Below are positions 8,497 to 18,436 of a stretch of DNA of 64,000 nt, in pieces. The notes beneath the pieces were generated by a model. It was not told the DNA's origin. It ran no database searches and saw only the letters and a program-made list of their open reading frames with translations. Every line of letters starts with the position of its first letter. The stretch's first letter is position 1. This DNA comes from Peptoclostridium litorale DSM 5388 (GTDB taxonomy: Bacteria > Bacillota > Clostridia > Peptostreptococcales > Peptostreptococcaceae), in contig NZ_FSRH01000012.1 in assembly GCF_900141635.1 (NCBI RefSeq), positions 45,198 to 109,197 on the forward strand. The letters run 5' to 3'. The translations under genes and the position numbers were made by a program.

Positions 8497-9278
8497 AAAA
8501 TGAAGACTATATACTTGAAATAAAAGACCTTACCGTCTGCTACTCAGGCCACTGCGCCCTGCAGTCTGTAAATCTGGACGTACGAAAAGATGAGTTTCTC
8601 GGAATAATTGGGCCCAACGGAGGGGGCAAGAGTACTCTTTTAAAGGCCATATGCGGACTCATCAGGCCATCAAGCGGCACTGTAAAACTCAACAGCTCCC
8701 GCCCAATAGGCTATGTACCCCAGTTTTCATCCTTCAGCAAGGACTTTCCCATAAGCGTCATTGAAGTCGTTTTGACTGGAATGCTTGGAGGCAGGGCAAG
8801 AGCTTTTCACAGATACTCAAGCTCAGATATATACAAGGCCCAAAAAACACTCTCCCTTTTAGGCATTCTGGATCTTGAAAAAAGGCAGATAGGCACGCTT
8901 TCAGGGGGACAGCTACAGAAGGTTCTCATAGCAAGGGCTCTTGTTTCGAATCCCGAAGTACTCCTTCTGGATGAGCCTACGGCAAGCGTCGATTCGACTT
9001 CAAAGTCGAATATATATGAGTTTTTAAGCCACCTTAGCAAAGATATGGCCGTTATAATTGTAAGCCACGACATAGGTACAATATCCTCATATGTTCACAG
9101 CATAGCCTGTCTCAACAAAAAGCTATACTATCATGGCGAAGATGAAATAGATTTGAGCATGAGCATTGAAAAAACATACGGCTGCCCTATAGACATGATA
9201 GCTCATGGCTTCCCTCACAGGGTCTTAAGTCCGCATTTAAATCACAACGCCCTAAAGGAGGATGGTAAAGATGTTTGA
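8493..9278 (+). CDS. Zinc/manganese ABC transporter, ATP-binding protein
   Basis: The 261-residue ATPase of the importer. Walker A GPNGGGKST is at 40-48, signature LSGGQ at 136-140, Walker B VLLLDEP at 156-162 and the H-loop His at 192. It starts with GTG overlapping the previous stop (GTGA), with GGAGG 7 bases upstream, a sign of translational coupling. The C-terminal 60 residues contain His and Cys, as seen in metal-type ATPases of this family. It works on the cytoplasmic face as a dimer with the permease encoded next. Confidence 0.9.
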   Translation: MKNEDYILEIKDLTVCYSGHCALQSVNLDVRKDEFLGIIGPNGGGKSTLLKAICGLIRPSSGTVKLNSSRPIGYVPQFSSFSKDFPISVIEVVLTGMLGGRARAFHRYSSSDIYKAQKTLSLLGILDLEKRQIGTLSGGQLQKVLIARALVSNPEVLLLDEPTASVDSTSKSNIYEFLSHLSKDMAVIIVSHDIGTISSYVHSIACLNKKLYYHGEDEIDLSMSIEKTYGCPIDMIAHGFPHRVLSPHLNHNALKEDGKDV

Positions 9279-10074
9279 TGCACTTGGATACTCTTTTGTT
9301 CAAAACGCCATAATGGGAGCCATTCTTTCAAGCATAGTGTGCGGAATAATAGGTACAATAATAGTGCAAAAGCGTCTCGTTATGCTGAGTGGTGGCATAG
9401 CCCACGCTTCGTTTGGAGGTATAGGACTTGGCTATCTCATGGGCATTGAGCCCATAATACCGGGGCTATTGTTCGCCGTGGCTTCTGCACTTGCAGTTTC
9501 AGGAATGCGGAGAAGCACCGGAACCAATTCAGATGCGCTTACAGGAATGTTCTGGTCAAGCGGCATGGCCCTTGGGATACTCTTTATAGCCGTAACTCCG
9601 GGATATCCTCCCGATATGACATCATACCTTTTCGGAGATATACTTACCATTTCAAGGTCTAATGTAACGCTTATGGCGGCGCTTGTCATTATAGTGACTG
9701 CATCTGTGTTTTCATTTTTCAGTTACTGGAAGTCATTCCTGTTTGACGATGAATTTTCAGCAGTGATGGGAATGAACGTGAGGTTTTTCGAGAATGCACT
9801 TTTCATACTCGTGGCCATGTCAGTAGTGGCTCTAATAAAAGTTGTTGGAATAATACTCGTAATAGCACTGCTTACAATACCTCCGTCAATAGCCGCTCTT
9901 TATACATATAATCTTAAGGCCATAATGGTCACTTCAATACTTATAGGCTGCATAGCATGCCTTTTAGGACTTTATGTCTCATACATGATAGGAATTCCTT
10001 CAGGTGCTGTGATAGTTCTCTTTTCATCTTTTTCATATTTTGTATGTGCATTCACAAGACGAAAGGCAGCATAA
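9271..10074 (+). CDS. Zinc/manganese ABC transporter, permease (ABC-3 family)
   Basis: About 267 residues, mostly hydrophobic, with seven to eight predicted membrane helices, matching the ABC-3 permease family (ZnuB/MntB). The family hallmark GGIAHASFGGIGLGYL is near residues 40-55. I prefer the ATG at 9271 because AAAGGAGG ends 8 bases before it; the alternative ATG at 9262 overlaps the ribosome site. The gene overlaps the ATPase gene by 8 bases. It forms the metal channel of the importer and is followed by a terminator. Confidence 0.87.
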   Translation: MFDALGYSFVQNAIMGAILSSIVCGIIGTIIVQKRLVMLSGGIAHASFGGIGLGYLMGIEPIIPGLLFAVASALAVSGMRRSTGTNSDALTGMFWSSGMALGILFIAVTPGYPPDMTSYLFGDILTISRSNVTLMAALVIIVTASVFSFFSYWKSFLFDDEFSAVMGMNVRFFENALFILVAMSVVALIKVVGIILVIALLTIPPSIAALYTYNLKAIMVTSILIGCIACLLGLYVSYMIGIPSGAVIVLFSSFSYFVCAFTRRKAA

Positions 10075-10106
10075 AAGCCGAGCTTTACAAAGCTCGGCTT
10101 TACACT
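10074..10106. terminator. Terminator between metal importer and purL
   Basis: Arms AAAGCCGAGCTTT and AAAGCTCGGCTTT (10074-10101) form a compact hairpin between convergent operons. It begins at the last base of the permease stop codon. The T-tract is short on both sides. Confidence 0.7.
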
Positions 10107-10121
10107 TTTGAATATTCTTGT

Positions 10122-13100
10122 TTATTTGAAATATGCAACTCCTGATTCAAATATCTTCTGGTCCTTCTCACCCGGAGTGTTCTTGCATATGTTCTTTCCG
10201 ATTCTTTCTGAATGGGCCATCTTTCCAAGAATCCTTCCGTCAGGGCTTGTTATCCCCTCTATTGCATGGACCGATCCGTTAGGGTTGAATCTTATGTCAT
10301 AGCTTGGATTTCCTTCGAAGTCAACATACTGAGTTGCCACCTGTCCGTTTTCAAATAGCTTTGCAGCAATTTCATCGCTGGCAAAGAACCTTCCCTCGCC
10401 GTGCGATACAGGCACAGTATGCATGCTTTCCGGCTCTGAAAGCGAAAGCCAAGGAGACTTGTTTGAAACCACTTTTGTCATTACAGCTTTTGCTACGTGT
10501 CTTCCTATAGTGTTGTAGGTAAGTGTAGGCGAGGACTCGTCTATATCCCTTATCTCGCCGTAAGGCAGAAGGCCTATCTTCACAAGAGCTTGGAATCCAT
10601 TGCATATTCCCAGCATAAGCCCGTCCCTGTTGTTTAGAAGATCCATTACAGCCTCTTTTACAGCCGGGTTTCTAAATACAGTCGCTATGAACTTTCCTGA
10701 ACCTTCAGGTTCGTCTCCCGCACTGAAACCTCCAGGTATCATTATTATCTGCGACTGCTTTATAAGCCTTACCATGTTGTTTATTGACTCTTCCACATCG
10801 CTTGGCTTAAGGTTTTTAAATACCATTATCTCGCCCTTCGCTCCAGCCTTTTCAAAAGCCCTTAAAGAGTCGTACTCGCAGTTTGTTCCCGGGAACGCCG
10901 GAATGAACACCTTCGGCTTTGCAATTGATATCTTAGGTGCTATGGCCGAACCGCCCGTATATATTCTGCTTTCAGGTTTTCCCTGTATTTCTTTTGTATA
11001 TGAAGGGAATATGTCTTCAAGAGGCTCTTCCCAGTCTGAGTAAAGCTCGCTTATCTCAAGAGTCTCTCCCAGCGCCTTTATGACCGGCTCAAAGATAGTG
11101 CTTCCCACTACAGCATAGTCCACTCCCGAAAGCATTCCTTCTATGTCAGCTGAAGAGTCAACTTCCATGAGTATTGCTCCGTAAGAAGGTGCAAACAGAT
11201 CTTTTTCTGAAATTCCTTCAAGGCTTGCCCCTACTCTGTTTCCAAAGCCCATTTTTGAAACGGCCTCTGCCATTCCTCCAAGGCCGAGTGCATATGACGA
11301 GTATACCTGTCCTGATTTTGCAAATTCAGCCACCTTTTCAAAACATCTGCCAAGCCCTTCAAAATCAAAAGTCTTGTCGCCATTTACAGGAGGCTTCACA
11401 AGCACAAGTTCATTTCCGCCGTTTTTGAATTCATTTGAAACGACTTTATCTGGCCTCACTATCCCCACAGAGAACGAAACAAGCGTCGGTGGAACATCTA
11501 TATCATTGAATGTTCCAGACATGCTGTCCTTTCCGCCTATTGCAGGTATTCCAAGCCCCTTTTGAGCTGCATACGCCCCAAGCAGAGCTCCAAAAGGCTT
11601 GCCCCATCTTGAAGGCTCGTCCCTTAGCTTTTCAAAGTACTCCTGAAGCGTAAGCCTTACATTCTTGTAGTCAACACCTATCGCTGCAAGCTTTGCAACC
11701 GAGTCAATAACGGCGTACATTGCACCGTGGAAAGGACTCCACTTTCCTATTTGAGGGTTGTATCCATAGCTCATTGCAGTAGCAGTGTTTACATTGCCCG
11801 AAAGCGCTGGTATCTTTGCAACCATTGCCTGTGAAGGCGTAGCCTGGTGCTTTCCTCCAAAAGGAAGTATAACGCTTCCAGTTCCTATAGTGCTGTCGAA
11901 TCTTTCCACAAGCCCCTTTTGGGAGCAAATGTTAAGATCCTTTAGATTTTTAACCCACGTGCTCTTTAGGTCTTTTCCAGATGCAGCTTCTTTTGCCCTT
12001 TCTTCAAAATAGTCTGCACTTGATGGCGCCTTTACATGGATTTTTGTGTTTTGAGTCACTCCGTTTGTGTCAAGGAACTCCCTTGACAGGTCCACTATAT
12101 AGTCGCCATTCCAGCTCATTCTAAGCCTTTTTGTGTCCGTGACAGTTGCAACTGCTACAGCCTCTAGGTTCTCAGTATTGGAAAGCTCTATGAATCTGTC
12201 TGCATCGCCCTTGTCTACAACTACTGCCATTCTCTCCTGTGACTCTGATATTGCAAGCTCCGTCCCGTCAAGCCCCTCGTATTTTTTAGGCACCTTGTCA
12301 AGGTCTACCTCAAGTCCGTCTGTAAGCTCGCCTATCGCAACAGAAACTCCTCCTGCACCAAAGTCATTACACCTTTTTATCATCTTTGCAACAGTAGGGT
12401 TTCTAAACAACCTTTGTATCTTTCTCTCCGTAGGCGCATTACCCTTTTGAACCTCTGCGCCACAGCTTGTAAGAGATTCCTCGGTGTGTTCCTTTGAAGA
12501 TCCAGTGGCCCCTCCACATCCGTCTCTTCCCGTTCTTCCTCCAACAAGTACTACAACATCTGAAGGCACAGGAATGTCTCTTATTACATTTTCTCTTGGC
12601 GCTGCAGCTATAACAGCGCCCACTTCCATTCTCTTTGCGACAAAGTCCTCGTCATAAACCTCTGATACAAGTCCTGTAGCTATTCCTATCTGATTTCCAT
12701 AAGAACTATATCCGTGAGCCGCCTCAGTGGTGATCTTTCTTTGAGGAAGCTTTCCTTCAAGAGTGTCCTCTATAGGAGTTCTCGGATCTGCGCTTCCTGT
12801 AACCCTCATTGCCTGGTATACGTATGATCTTCCTGAAAGCGGGTCTCTTATGGCTCCTCCAAGACATGTTGCCGCTCCACCAAAAGGCTCTATCTCTGTT
12901 GGATGGTTGTGAGTCTCATTTTTGAACATTACAAGCCATTTTTGAGTCTGCCCGTCAATATCGACGTCAACCTCTATGCTAGCTGCGTTTATCTCCTCGG
13001 AAACCTCAAGGTCTTCAAGTGTTCCTCTTTTTCTCATCTCTTTCATTGCAAGAGTTGCAATATCCATAAAGCATACGTCTTTTTTGTCTATCCTGTCTCC

Positions 13101-13898
13101 ATATACGTATTTTCTGCTCTCCATGTAATCGCTGTGAGCTTTTTTAAGAGCATCTGTATAAGGACTCTCATCTATGTCAACATCTGTGATGTTAGTTGCA
13201 AAAGTGGTATGTCTGCAGTGATCTGACCAGTATGTGTCTATCACCTTTATTTCAGTTATCGTAGGATTTCTCTTTTCAGTATCCCTGAAATATCCCTGGC
13301 AGAATTTAAGGTCTTCAAAGTTCATCGCAAGGCCCCTGCTGTCCATAAAGCTTTTAAGACCCGTATCGTCAAGCTCATTGAATCCATTTAGTATTTCAAC
13401 CTTTTCAGGCTTTTCATACTCCAGTTCAAGTGAATCCGGCTTTGAAAGCTTGGCCTCCCTTGAATCCACAGGGTTTATGCAGTACGCCTTTATATTTTCA
13501 AATTCATCCTCGCTAAGTTCTCCGCTGAGCACATATACCCTTGCTGCGGAGACAACGGGTCTTGCCTCCTGAGTAAGTATTTGAATACACTGCGATGCAG
13601 AATCAGCCCTTTGGTCGTACTGTCCCGGAAGGTATTCAACAGAAAATGCCCTTTCACCTTGCTCAAGGCTCATCTCTTCGTCATATACATAGTCTACTGG
13701 CGGTTCTGAAAATATTGTAGCCTTTGAAGCTTCATATACTTCATCTGAAATCCCCTCAATGTCATATCTGTTTATAATCCTGATTCTTTTAAGACCATTT
13801 ATTCCAAGATGCTCTACTATGTCAGACATAAGCCCCTGGGCCTGAACGTCAAACCCCTCTTTTTTCTCCACAAATATTCTCTTTACATTTTGTCCCAT
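10122..13898 (-). CDS. purL: Phosphoribosylformylglycinamidine synthase, single-chain
   Basis: At 1258 residues this is the large one-chain FGAM synthase that combines the PurS-like, PurL and glutaminase (PurQ) parts, unlike the three separate proteins of Bacillus. It converts FGAR, ATP and glutamine to FGAM. The synthase part shows HNHPTEIEPFGGAATC and DFGAGGVS; the C-terminal glutaminase shows the nucleophile Cys in LGICNGFQ, and FPGTNCE at its start. The ATG follows AAAGGAG. It is the last gene of the purE-C-F-M-N-H-D-L series, 43 bases after purD. The length and domain order match clostridial PurL proteins. Confidence 0.95.
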   Translation of the reverse strand: MGQNVKRIFVEKKEGFDVQAQGLMSDIVEHLGINGLKRIRIINRYDIEGISDEVYEASKATIFSEPPVDYVYDEEMSLEQGERAFSVEYLPGQYDQRADSASQCIQILTQEARPVVSAARVYVLSGELSEDEFENIKAYCINPVDSREAKLSKPDSLELEYEKPEKVEILNGFNELDDTGLKSFMDSRGLAMNFEDLKFCQGYFRDTEKRNPTITEIKVIDTYWSDHCRHTTFATNITDVDIDESPYTDALKKAHSDYMESRKYVYGDRIDKKDVCFMDIATLAMKEMRKRGTLEDLEVSEEINAASIEVDVDIDGQTQKWLVMFKNETHNHPTEIEPFGGAATCLGGAIRDPLSGRSYVYQAMRVTGSADPRTPIEDTLEGKLPQRKITTEAAHGYSSYGNQIGIATGLVSEVYDEDFVAKRMEVGAVIAAAPRENVIRDIPVPSDVVVLVGGRTGRDGCGGATGSSKEHTEESLTSCGAEVQKGNAPTERKIQRLFRNPTVAKMIKRCNDFGAGGVSVAIGELTDGLEVDLDKVPKKYEGLDGTELAISESQERMAVVVDKGDADRFIELSNTENLEAVAVATVTDTKRLRMSWNGDYIVDLSREFLDTNGVTQNTKIHVKAPSSADYFEERAKEAASGKDLKSTWVKNLKDLNICSQKGLVERFDSTIGTGSVILPFGGKHQATPSQAMVAKIPALSGNVNTATAMSYGYNPQIGKWSPFHGAMYAVIDSVAKLAAIGVDYKNVRLTLQEYFEKLRDEPSRWGKPFGALLGAYAAQKGLGIPAIGGKDSMSGTFNDIDVPPTLVSFSVGIVRPDKVVSNEFKNGGNELVLVKPPVNGDKTFDFEGLGRCFEKVAEFAKSGQVYSSYALGLGGMAEAVSKMGFGNRVGASLEGISEKDLFAPSYGAILMEVDSSADIEGMLSGVDYAVVGSTIFEPVIKALGETLEISELYSDWEEPLEDIFPSYTKEIQGKPESRIYTGGSAIAPKISIAKPKVFIPAFPGTNCEYDSLRAFEKAGAKGEIMVFKNLKPSDVEESINNMVRLIKQSQIIMIPGGFSAGDEPEGSGKFIATVFRNPAVKEAVMDLLNNRDGLMLGICNGFQALVKIGLLPYGEIRDIDESSPTLTYNTIGRHVAKAVMTKVVSNKSPWLSLSEPESMHTVPVSHGEGRFFASDEIAAKLFENGQVATQYVDFEGNPSYDIRFNPNGSVHAIEGITSPDGRILGKMAHSERIGKNICKNTPGEKDQKIFESGVAYFK

Positions 13899-13941
13899 TT
13901 CAAATGCTCCTTTGTAAGTATACTTGTATTAAAATGATATA

Positions 13942-15204
13942 CTATCTGCCTATTATCTTGCCTATGTCGCTTCTGTATTGAGCTCCCTCAAACTGTATCT
14001 TTCTTACATTTTCATAAGCCTTGTTTCTGGCTTCTTCTATGCTCTCGCCATACGCCGTAACCCCAAGAACTCTTCCTCCGTTTGTGAGGACTTTGCCATC
14101 TTCAAGCCTTGTTCCCGCATGGAATACCATTACGTCACTGTCCACTTTATCAAACCCTGTTATTTCCTTGCCCTTTTCATACATTCCAGGGTATCCCTTT
14201 GAAGCCATCCCAACACATACTGTTTTCTTGTCGCTCCACTTTATCTCCTGCTGGTCGAGTCTTCCTTCGATTATGCTCTCTATTATGTCTACAAGGTCAG
14301 TCTCAAGCCTTGTAAGTACAGATTGTGTTTCAGGGTCTCCAAACCTCACGTTGAACTCGAGAACCTTAGGTCCCTCACTTCCTATCATAAGTCCCACAAA
14401 CAGTATTCCCTTGAAGTTCATCCCTTCATTTTTGAATCCATCTATTATAGGGGTGAGTATTTCCCTTTCAACCCTGTTTGAAAGCTCTTCATCATATATC
14501 ATGCTTGGCGAATAGCTTCCCATTCCCCCGGTGTTTGGTCCCATGTCATCATCAAATATCTTCTTGTAGTCCTGTGCGCTTGTCATAGGAACTATGGTTT
14601 TTCCGTCTACAAAGCAAAGTATCGAAGCCTCTATACCTGAAAGGAACTCTTCTATTACAACTTTCTTTCCCGATTCTCCAAATACCTTTGAAAGCATTAT
14701 GTTTTCAAGGTCTTTTACGGCTTCCACTCTTTCAGTTTCTATTAGTACGCCTTTTCCTGCCGCAAGCCCGTCGGCCTTTATCACTATAGGATAGCCGAAC
14801 TTATCTACATTTTTAACGGCCTCGTCAAAATCTGTATACTCTTCGTATTTGCCTGTAGGTATGTTGTTTCTTATCATGAACTCCTTCGAAAAAGCCTTGC
14901 TCCCCTCAAGCCTTGAACACATCTTGTCGGGTCCGAATATCTTAAGTCCTTCTGCTTCGAACATGTCAGTTATACCCATTACAAGAGCTACCTCAGGTCC
15001 CACGATTGTAAGGTCTATTCCTTTTTCCTTTGCAAAACCCAAAAGGCCTTCTACGTCATCAGCAGATATGTCCACATTTTGGGCAATCTCCGCCGTTCCC
15101 GCATTGCCAGGTGCGCAGTATATGCTGCTTACCCTTTGACTTTTACAAAGCTTCCACACTATTGCATGTTCTCTTCCGCCGCTTCCTACTACAAGAATTT
15201 TCAT
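13942..15204 (-). CDS. purD: Phosphoribosylamine-glycine ligase
   Basis: A GAR synthetase of 420 residues, normal for PurD, which joins glycine to phosphoribosylamine with ATP. It opens with the PurD signature VVGSGGREHAIVWKL, carries ATP-grasp elements in the middle (DGLAAGKGV) and ends with FNVRFGDPETQ, where the metal is held. AGGAGGTG lies before the ATG. It starts 10 bases after purH and precedes purL in the same operon. Confidence 0.95.
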   Translation of the reverse strand: MKILVVGSGGREHAIVWKLCKSQRVSSIYCAPGNAGTAEIAQNVDISADDVEGLLGFAKEKGIDLTIVGPEVALVMGITDMFEAEGLKIFGPDKMCSRLEGSKAFSKEFMIRNNIPTGKYEEYTDFDEAVKNVDKFGYPIVIKADGLAAGKGVLIETERVEAVKDLENIMLSKVFGESGKKVVIEEFLSGIEASILCFVDGKTIVPMTSAQDYKKIFDDDMGPNTGGMGSYSPSMIYDEELSNRVEREILTPIIDGFKNEGMNFKGILFVGLMIGSEGPKVLEFNVRFGDPETQSVLTRLETDLVDIIESIIEGRLDQQEIKWSDKKTVCVGMASKGYPGMYEKGKEITGFDKVDSDVMVFHAGTRLEDGKVLTNGGRVLGVTAYGESIEEARNKAYENVRKIQFEGAQYRSDIGKIIGR

Positions 15205-15214
15205 GATGCACCTC

Positions 15215-16750
15215 CTAGTGTTTGAAATGTCTTATTCCACTGAATACCATTGCTATTGAAAGCTCGTCGCAAGCATCTATTGAGTCCTGATCTTTTACCG
15301 ACCCTCCCGGCTGTATTATGGCCTTTATTCCATATTCAGCCGCAAATCTTACGCAGTCGTCAAATGGGAAGAATGCGTCAGATGCAAGTACCGCACCTTC
15401 AAAATCCTTCTCTTTATTATTTCCTATTGCATTTTCAAGGGCCCATATCCTTGAAGTCTGTCCAGGTCCAAGCGCAATTGTCATTCCGTCCTTGACTATG
15501 GCTATTGCATTTGACTTCATATGCTTCACTATTTTCATTCCAAATACCATGTCGTCTATTTGAGCTTTTGTAGGCACTGTTTGTGTAACCGTTTTGAAGT
15601 CTTCATAAAGCTTTTCGTCCTTGTCCTGAGCCAGAAGCTTTCCATCAAGGTATTTAAAGTCGTATCCTCTCGTCTTTGGACTTAGATCCTTAAGCTTTAG
15701 TATCCTGAGGTTTTTCTTAGCTTTTAGCACTTCAAGCGCCTCGTCTGTAAAGTCGTATGCCGCTATTATTTCAAAGAATATTTCACTTAAAAGCTCTGCG
15801 GTATTAAGGTCTACAGTTGAATTTATTCCAATTATTCCACCGAATATGGAAGTCTTGTCTGCCTCATATGCCTTTTTGAATGACTCGAATGAATCTTTGC
15901 CTATTCCAACTCCGCATGGGTTTGCATGCTTTATTGCTACAGACGCAATGTTTTCGCCGCCCTCGAATTCTCTTAGTATCTCAAGCGCCGCATTAAGGTC
16001 GTTTATATTGTTGAATGAAAGCTGCTTTCCGTGAAGCTGCTCAAAATCCAGTTTTGTATCAAGCACGAAGTTCTCCTTGTACAGGCTTCCCTTTTGGTGT
16101 GGGTTTTCGCCGTATCTAAGCTCTTCTTCCTTCTCAAATGTAAGGTTTAGGTATTTTGGGTGTCTGTCTCCCACAAGCTCCATGAAATAGTTTGATATTA
16201 TAGAGTCGTAGTGAGCTGTAAGCGAAAATGCCTTGTATGAAAGGTTCAGTCTTTCCTCTTGAGAAAGCTCCCCTTCTTTTAAACTCTCTATTATAAGTCC
16301 GTAGTCAGACGGGTCTGTAACTATTATGACGTCCCTGTAGTTTTTTGCCGCAGACCTTATCATGCTAGGACCGCCGATATCTATGTTTTCTATCATGTCT
16401 TCCATGCCAGCCCCCGACTTCAGGCAGCCTTCGAAATTGTAAAGATTGACTACGACCATGTCTATTGACTTTATCTCCAGCTTTTCCACAGTTTCAACAT
16501 GTTCCTTTATGTCTCTTCTATACAGTATCCCTCCGTGAACATAAGGGTTTAGAGTTTTAACCCTGCCGTCCAGTATCTCCGGAAATCCCGTAAGCTGGTC
16601 TATTTGAATGGCATTCACTCCCGCTTCACTAAGCATTTTGTGAGTATTGCCTGTTGATATTATTTCGTACCCTAGTTTTTCTAGCTCTTTCCCGAATTCA
16701 ACTATCCCCGTCTTGTCTGTAACACTTATAAGCGCTCTCTTATTTGCCAT
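15215..16750 (-). CDS. purH: AICAR transformylase / IMP cyclohydrolase
   Basis: A bifunctional PurH of 511 residues carrying out the last two steps to IMP. The N-terminal 200 residues are the cyclohydrolase, beginning with ALISVTDKTG; the remainder is the AICAR transformylase with the catalytic KHANPCG motif. Both halves are complete. AAGGAG is upstream, and the start overlaps the end of purN by 11 bases, so the two are probably translationally coupled. Confidence 0.95.
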   Translation of the reverse strand: MANKRALISVTDKTGIVEFGKELEKLGYEIISTGNTHKMLSEAGVNAIQIDQLTGFPEILDGRVKTLNPYVHGGILYRRDIKEHVETVEKLEIKSIDMVVVNLYNFEGCLKSGAGMEDMIENIDIGGPSMIRSAAKNYRDVIIVTDPSDYGLIIESLKEGELSQEERLNLSYKAFSLTAHYDSIISNYFMELVGDRHPKYLNLTFEKEEELRYGENPHQKGSLYKENFVLDTKLDFEQLHGKQLSFNNINDLNAALEILREFEGGENIASVAIKHANPCGVGIGKDSFESFKKAYEADKTSIFGGIIGINSTVDLNTAELLSEIFFEIIAAYDFTDEALEVLKAKKNLRILKLKDLSPKTRGYDFKYLDGKLLAQDKDEKLYEDFKTVTQTVPTKAQIDDMVFGMKIVKHMKSNAIAIVKDGMTIALGPGQTSRIWALENAIGNNKEKDFEGAVLASDAFFPFDDCVRFAAEYGIKAIIQPGGSVKDQDSIDACDELSIAMVFSGIRHFKH

Positions 16751-17336
16751 TTGTGTGTACTCTCCTTCCGACTATCTTAAGTTTTCCATCGCAATAAAGC
16801 TTTACCGCATCTACTATTAGTTCATGTTCTATTTCAAGTACTCTTTTTTGGAGTGAATCTGCATTGTCTTCATCGTATACGGGAACCGCTCTTTGAAGTA
16901 TTATAGGCCCCCCATCGGGCTCTTCGTTTACAAAGTGGACAGTGGCCCCGCTTAATTTCACTCCGTATTCTATTGCCTTTTGATGTACTATTTTACCATA
17001 GTATCCCTTGCCGCAAAAGGATGGTATTAGCGAAGGGTGTATGTTTATTATCTTGTTTTCAAATCTTTTTATGAAATCCGGGCTGAGTATTTTAAGGTAC
17101 CCAGCGAGAACTACAAGGTCTATGTCTTCGCCTTCAATTATATCTATTACCCTTTTTTCGTCTTTTTCGAATACTGCATTTATGCTTGCATCTTTTGCCC
17201 TCTGCAGGCCGTAGGCTTCTTCCCTGTTTGATATTACAATCTTTATACGACCGTTTATATGTCCGTTTTCACATGCATCGATTACAGCCTGGAGGTTGCT
17301 TCCTGAACCCGAAACGAGTACAGCTATGTTTACCAT
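16740..17336 (-). CDS. purN: Phosphoribosylglycinamide formyltransferase
   Basis: A PurN-type GAR transformylase of 198 residues using 10-formyltetrahydrofolate. The N-terminal phosphate loop VLVSGSGSNLQA and the catalytic stretch INIHPSLIPSF are present, followed by GATVHFV. The start overlaps the end of purM by 7 bases; the visible ribosome site (GGAGG) is rather far upstream, so coupling to purM translation is likely. Confidence 0.93.
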   Translation of the reverse strand: MVNIAVLVSGSGSNLQAVIDACENGHINGRIKIVISNREEAYGLQRAKDASINAVFEKDEKRVIDIIEGEDIDLVVLAGYLKILSPDFIKRFENKIINIHPSLIPSFCGKGYYGKIVHQKAIEYGVKLSGATVHFVNEEPDGGPIILQRAVPVYDEDNADSLQKRVLEIEHELIVDAVKLYCDGKLKIVGRRVHTNGK

Positions 17337-18367
17337 AGCTCAACACCCTTTCCTCCAGATGTTATCTCGCCTATTACATATGCCTTTTCACCGGCCTGCT
17401 GCACTGTATTTACAATATCCTGCGCAACTTTATTGTCAACCACAAGCACAAGCCCTATTCCCATGTTGAAGCTTCTGTAAAGCTCCTCTTCCTCAACCAT
17501 GTCAAGTCCCTGTATTACAGTGAATATGTCTGGCATATCCCATGAGTCCTTTTTAATCTTTGCACAGCATCCGTCCGGAAGCACTCTTGGAACGTTTTCC
17601 ACAAGTCCTCCTCCTGTTATGTGAGCTATGGCCTTTATTTCATATTTTTCAAGAAGGCTTTTCACTGCCTTTACATATATCTTTGTAGGTCTTAGGAGCA
17701 TCTGTCCAAGAGTCTCGTCAATGCCTTCAAACTTCTTGTCAAGGCTGTATCCAAGCTTTTCTATGAAAAGCTTTCTTACAAGAGAGTAACCGTTGCTGTG
17801 AATTCCACTTGAAGCTATTCCTATTACAGCATCTCCCTCTTTTACCCCTTCGCCTGTTATTATCTTTTCTCTGTCGCATATTCCTACTGAAAATCCTGCC
17901 AGGTCATACTCGTCCTCAGAATACATTCCAGGCATTTCTGCGGTTTCTCCGCCTACAAGTGCCATTTCAGACATCTTGCAGCCTTCAACTATTCCCGACA
18001 CTATCTTTTCAGCCTTCAACGCGTCAAGCTTTCCAACCGCCATGTAGTCGAGAAAGAAAAGAGGCACAGCGCCCTGGCATATAAGATCGTTTACGCACAT
18101 TGCCACAAGGTCTATTCCCACAGTATCGTGAACATCCATAAGCTGGGCTATCTTAAGCTTCGTGCCTACTCCGTCCGTAGATGAAAGAAGCACAGGCTCT
18201 TTCATGCCCATGAAGTTTTTAAGGCTGTAAAGTCCGCTGAAGCTTCCCAGATCTCCTATGACATTTGAATCATATGTCGACTTCACTTTTTTCTTTATCA
18301 GATCAACCGCTCTATTTCCCTCATCTATGTTTACGCCTGACTGGCTGTAGCTTATCTTTTCTTCCAT
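17330..18367 (-). CDS. purM: Phosphoribosylformylglycinamidine cyclo-ligase
   Basis: AIR synthetase of 345 residues, which closes the imidazole ring of FGAM with ATP. I place the start at 18367, where GGGAGG precedes an ATG giving MEEKISYSQSG, the normal PurM opening; the longer frame to 18403 adds residues not seen in the family. DGVGTKLK, VGGETAEMPG and HITGGGLVEN are characteristic motifs. It lies between purF and purN. Confidence 0.94.
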   Translation of the reverse strand: MEEKISYSQSGVNIDEGNRAVDLIKKKVKSTYDSNVIGDLGSFSGLYSLKNFMGMKEPVLLSSTDGVGTKLKIAQLMDVHDTVGIDLVAMCVNDLICQGAVPLFFLDYMAVGKLDALKAEKIVSGIVEGCKMSEMALVGGETAEMPGMYSEDEYDLAGFSVGICDREKIITGEGVKEGDAVIGIASSGIHSNGYSLVRKLFIEKLGYSLDKKFEGIDETLGQMLLRPTKIYVKAVKSLLEKYEIKAIAHITGGGLVENVPRVLPDGCCAKIKKDSWDMPDIFTVIQGLDMVEEEELYRSFNMGIGLVLVVDNKVAQDIVNTVQQAGEKAYVIGEITSGGKGVELW

Positions 18368-18436
18368 TTTTATTCCTCCCGACAGATTGGTCTTTAGGTG
18401 CATTTTAATATTTTTACAAAATCTATTTTTTAAACA

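Noticed and set aside
12903..13572. Plus-strand frames opposite purL and other long minus-strand genes
   Set aside because: Shadow frames of a well-supported coding region with normal codon use on the minus strand.
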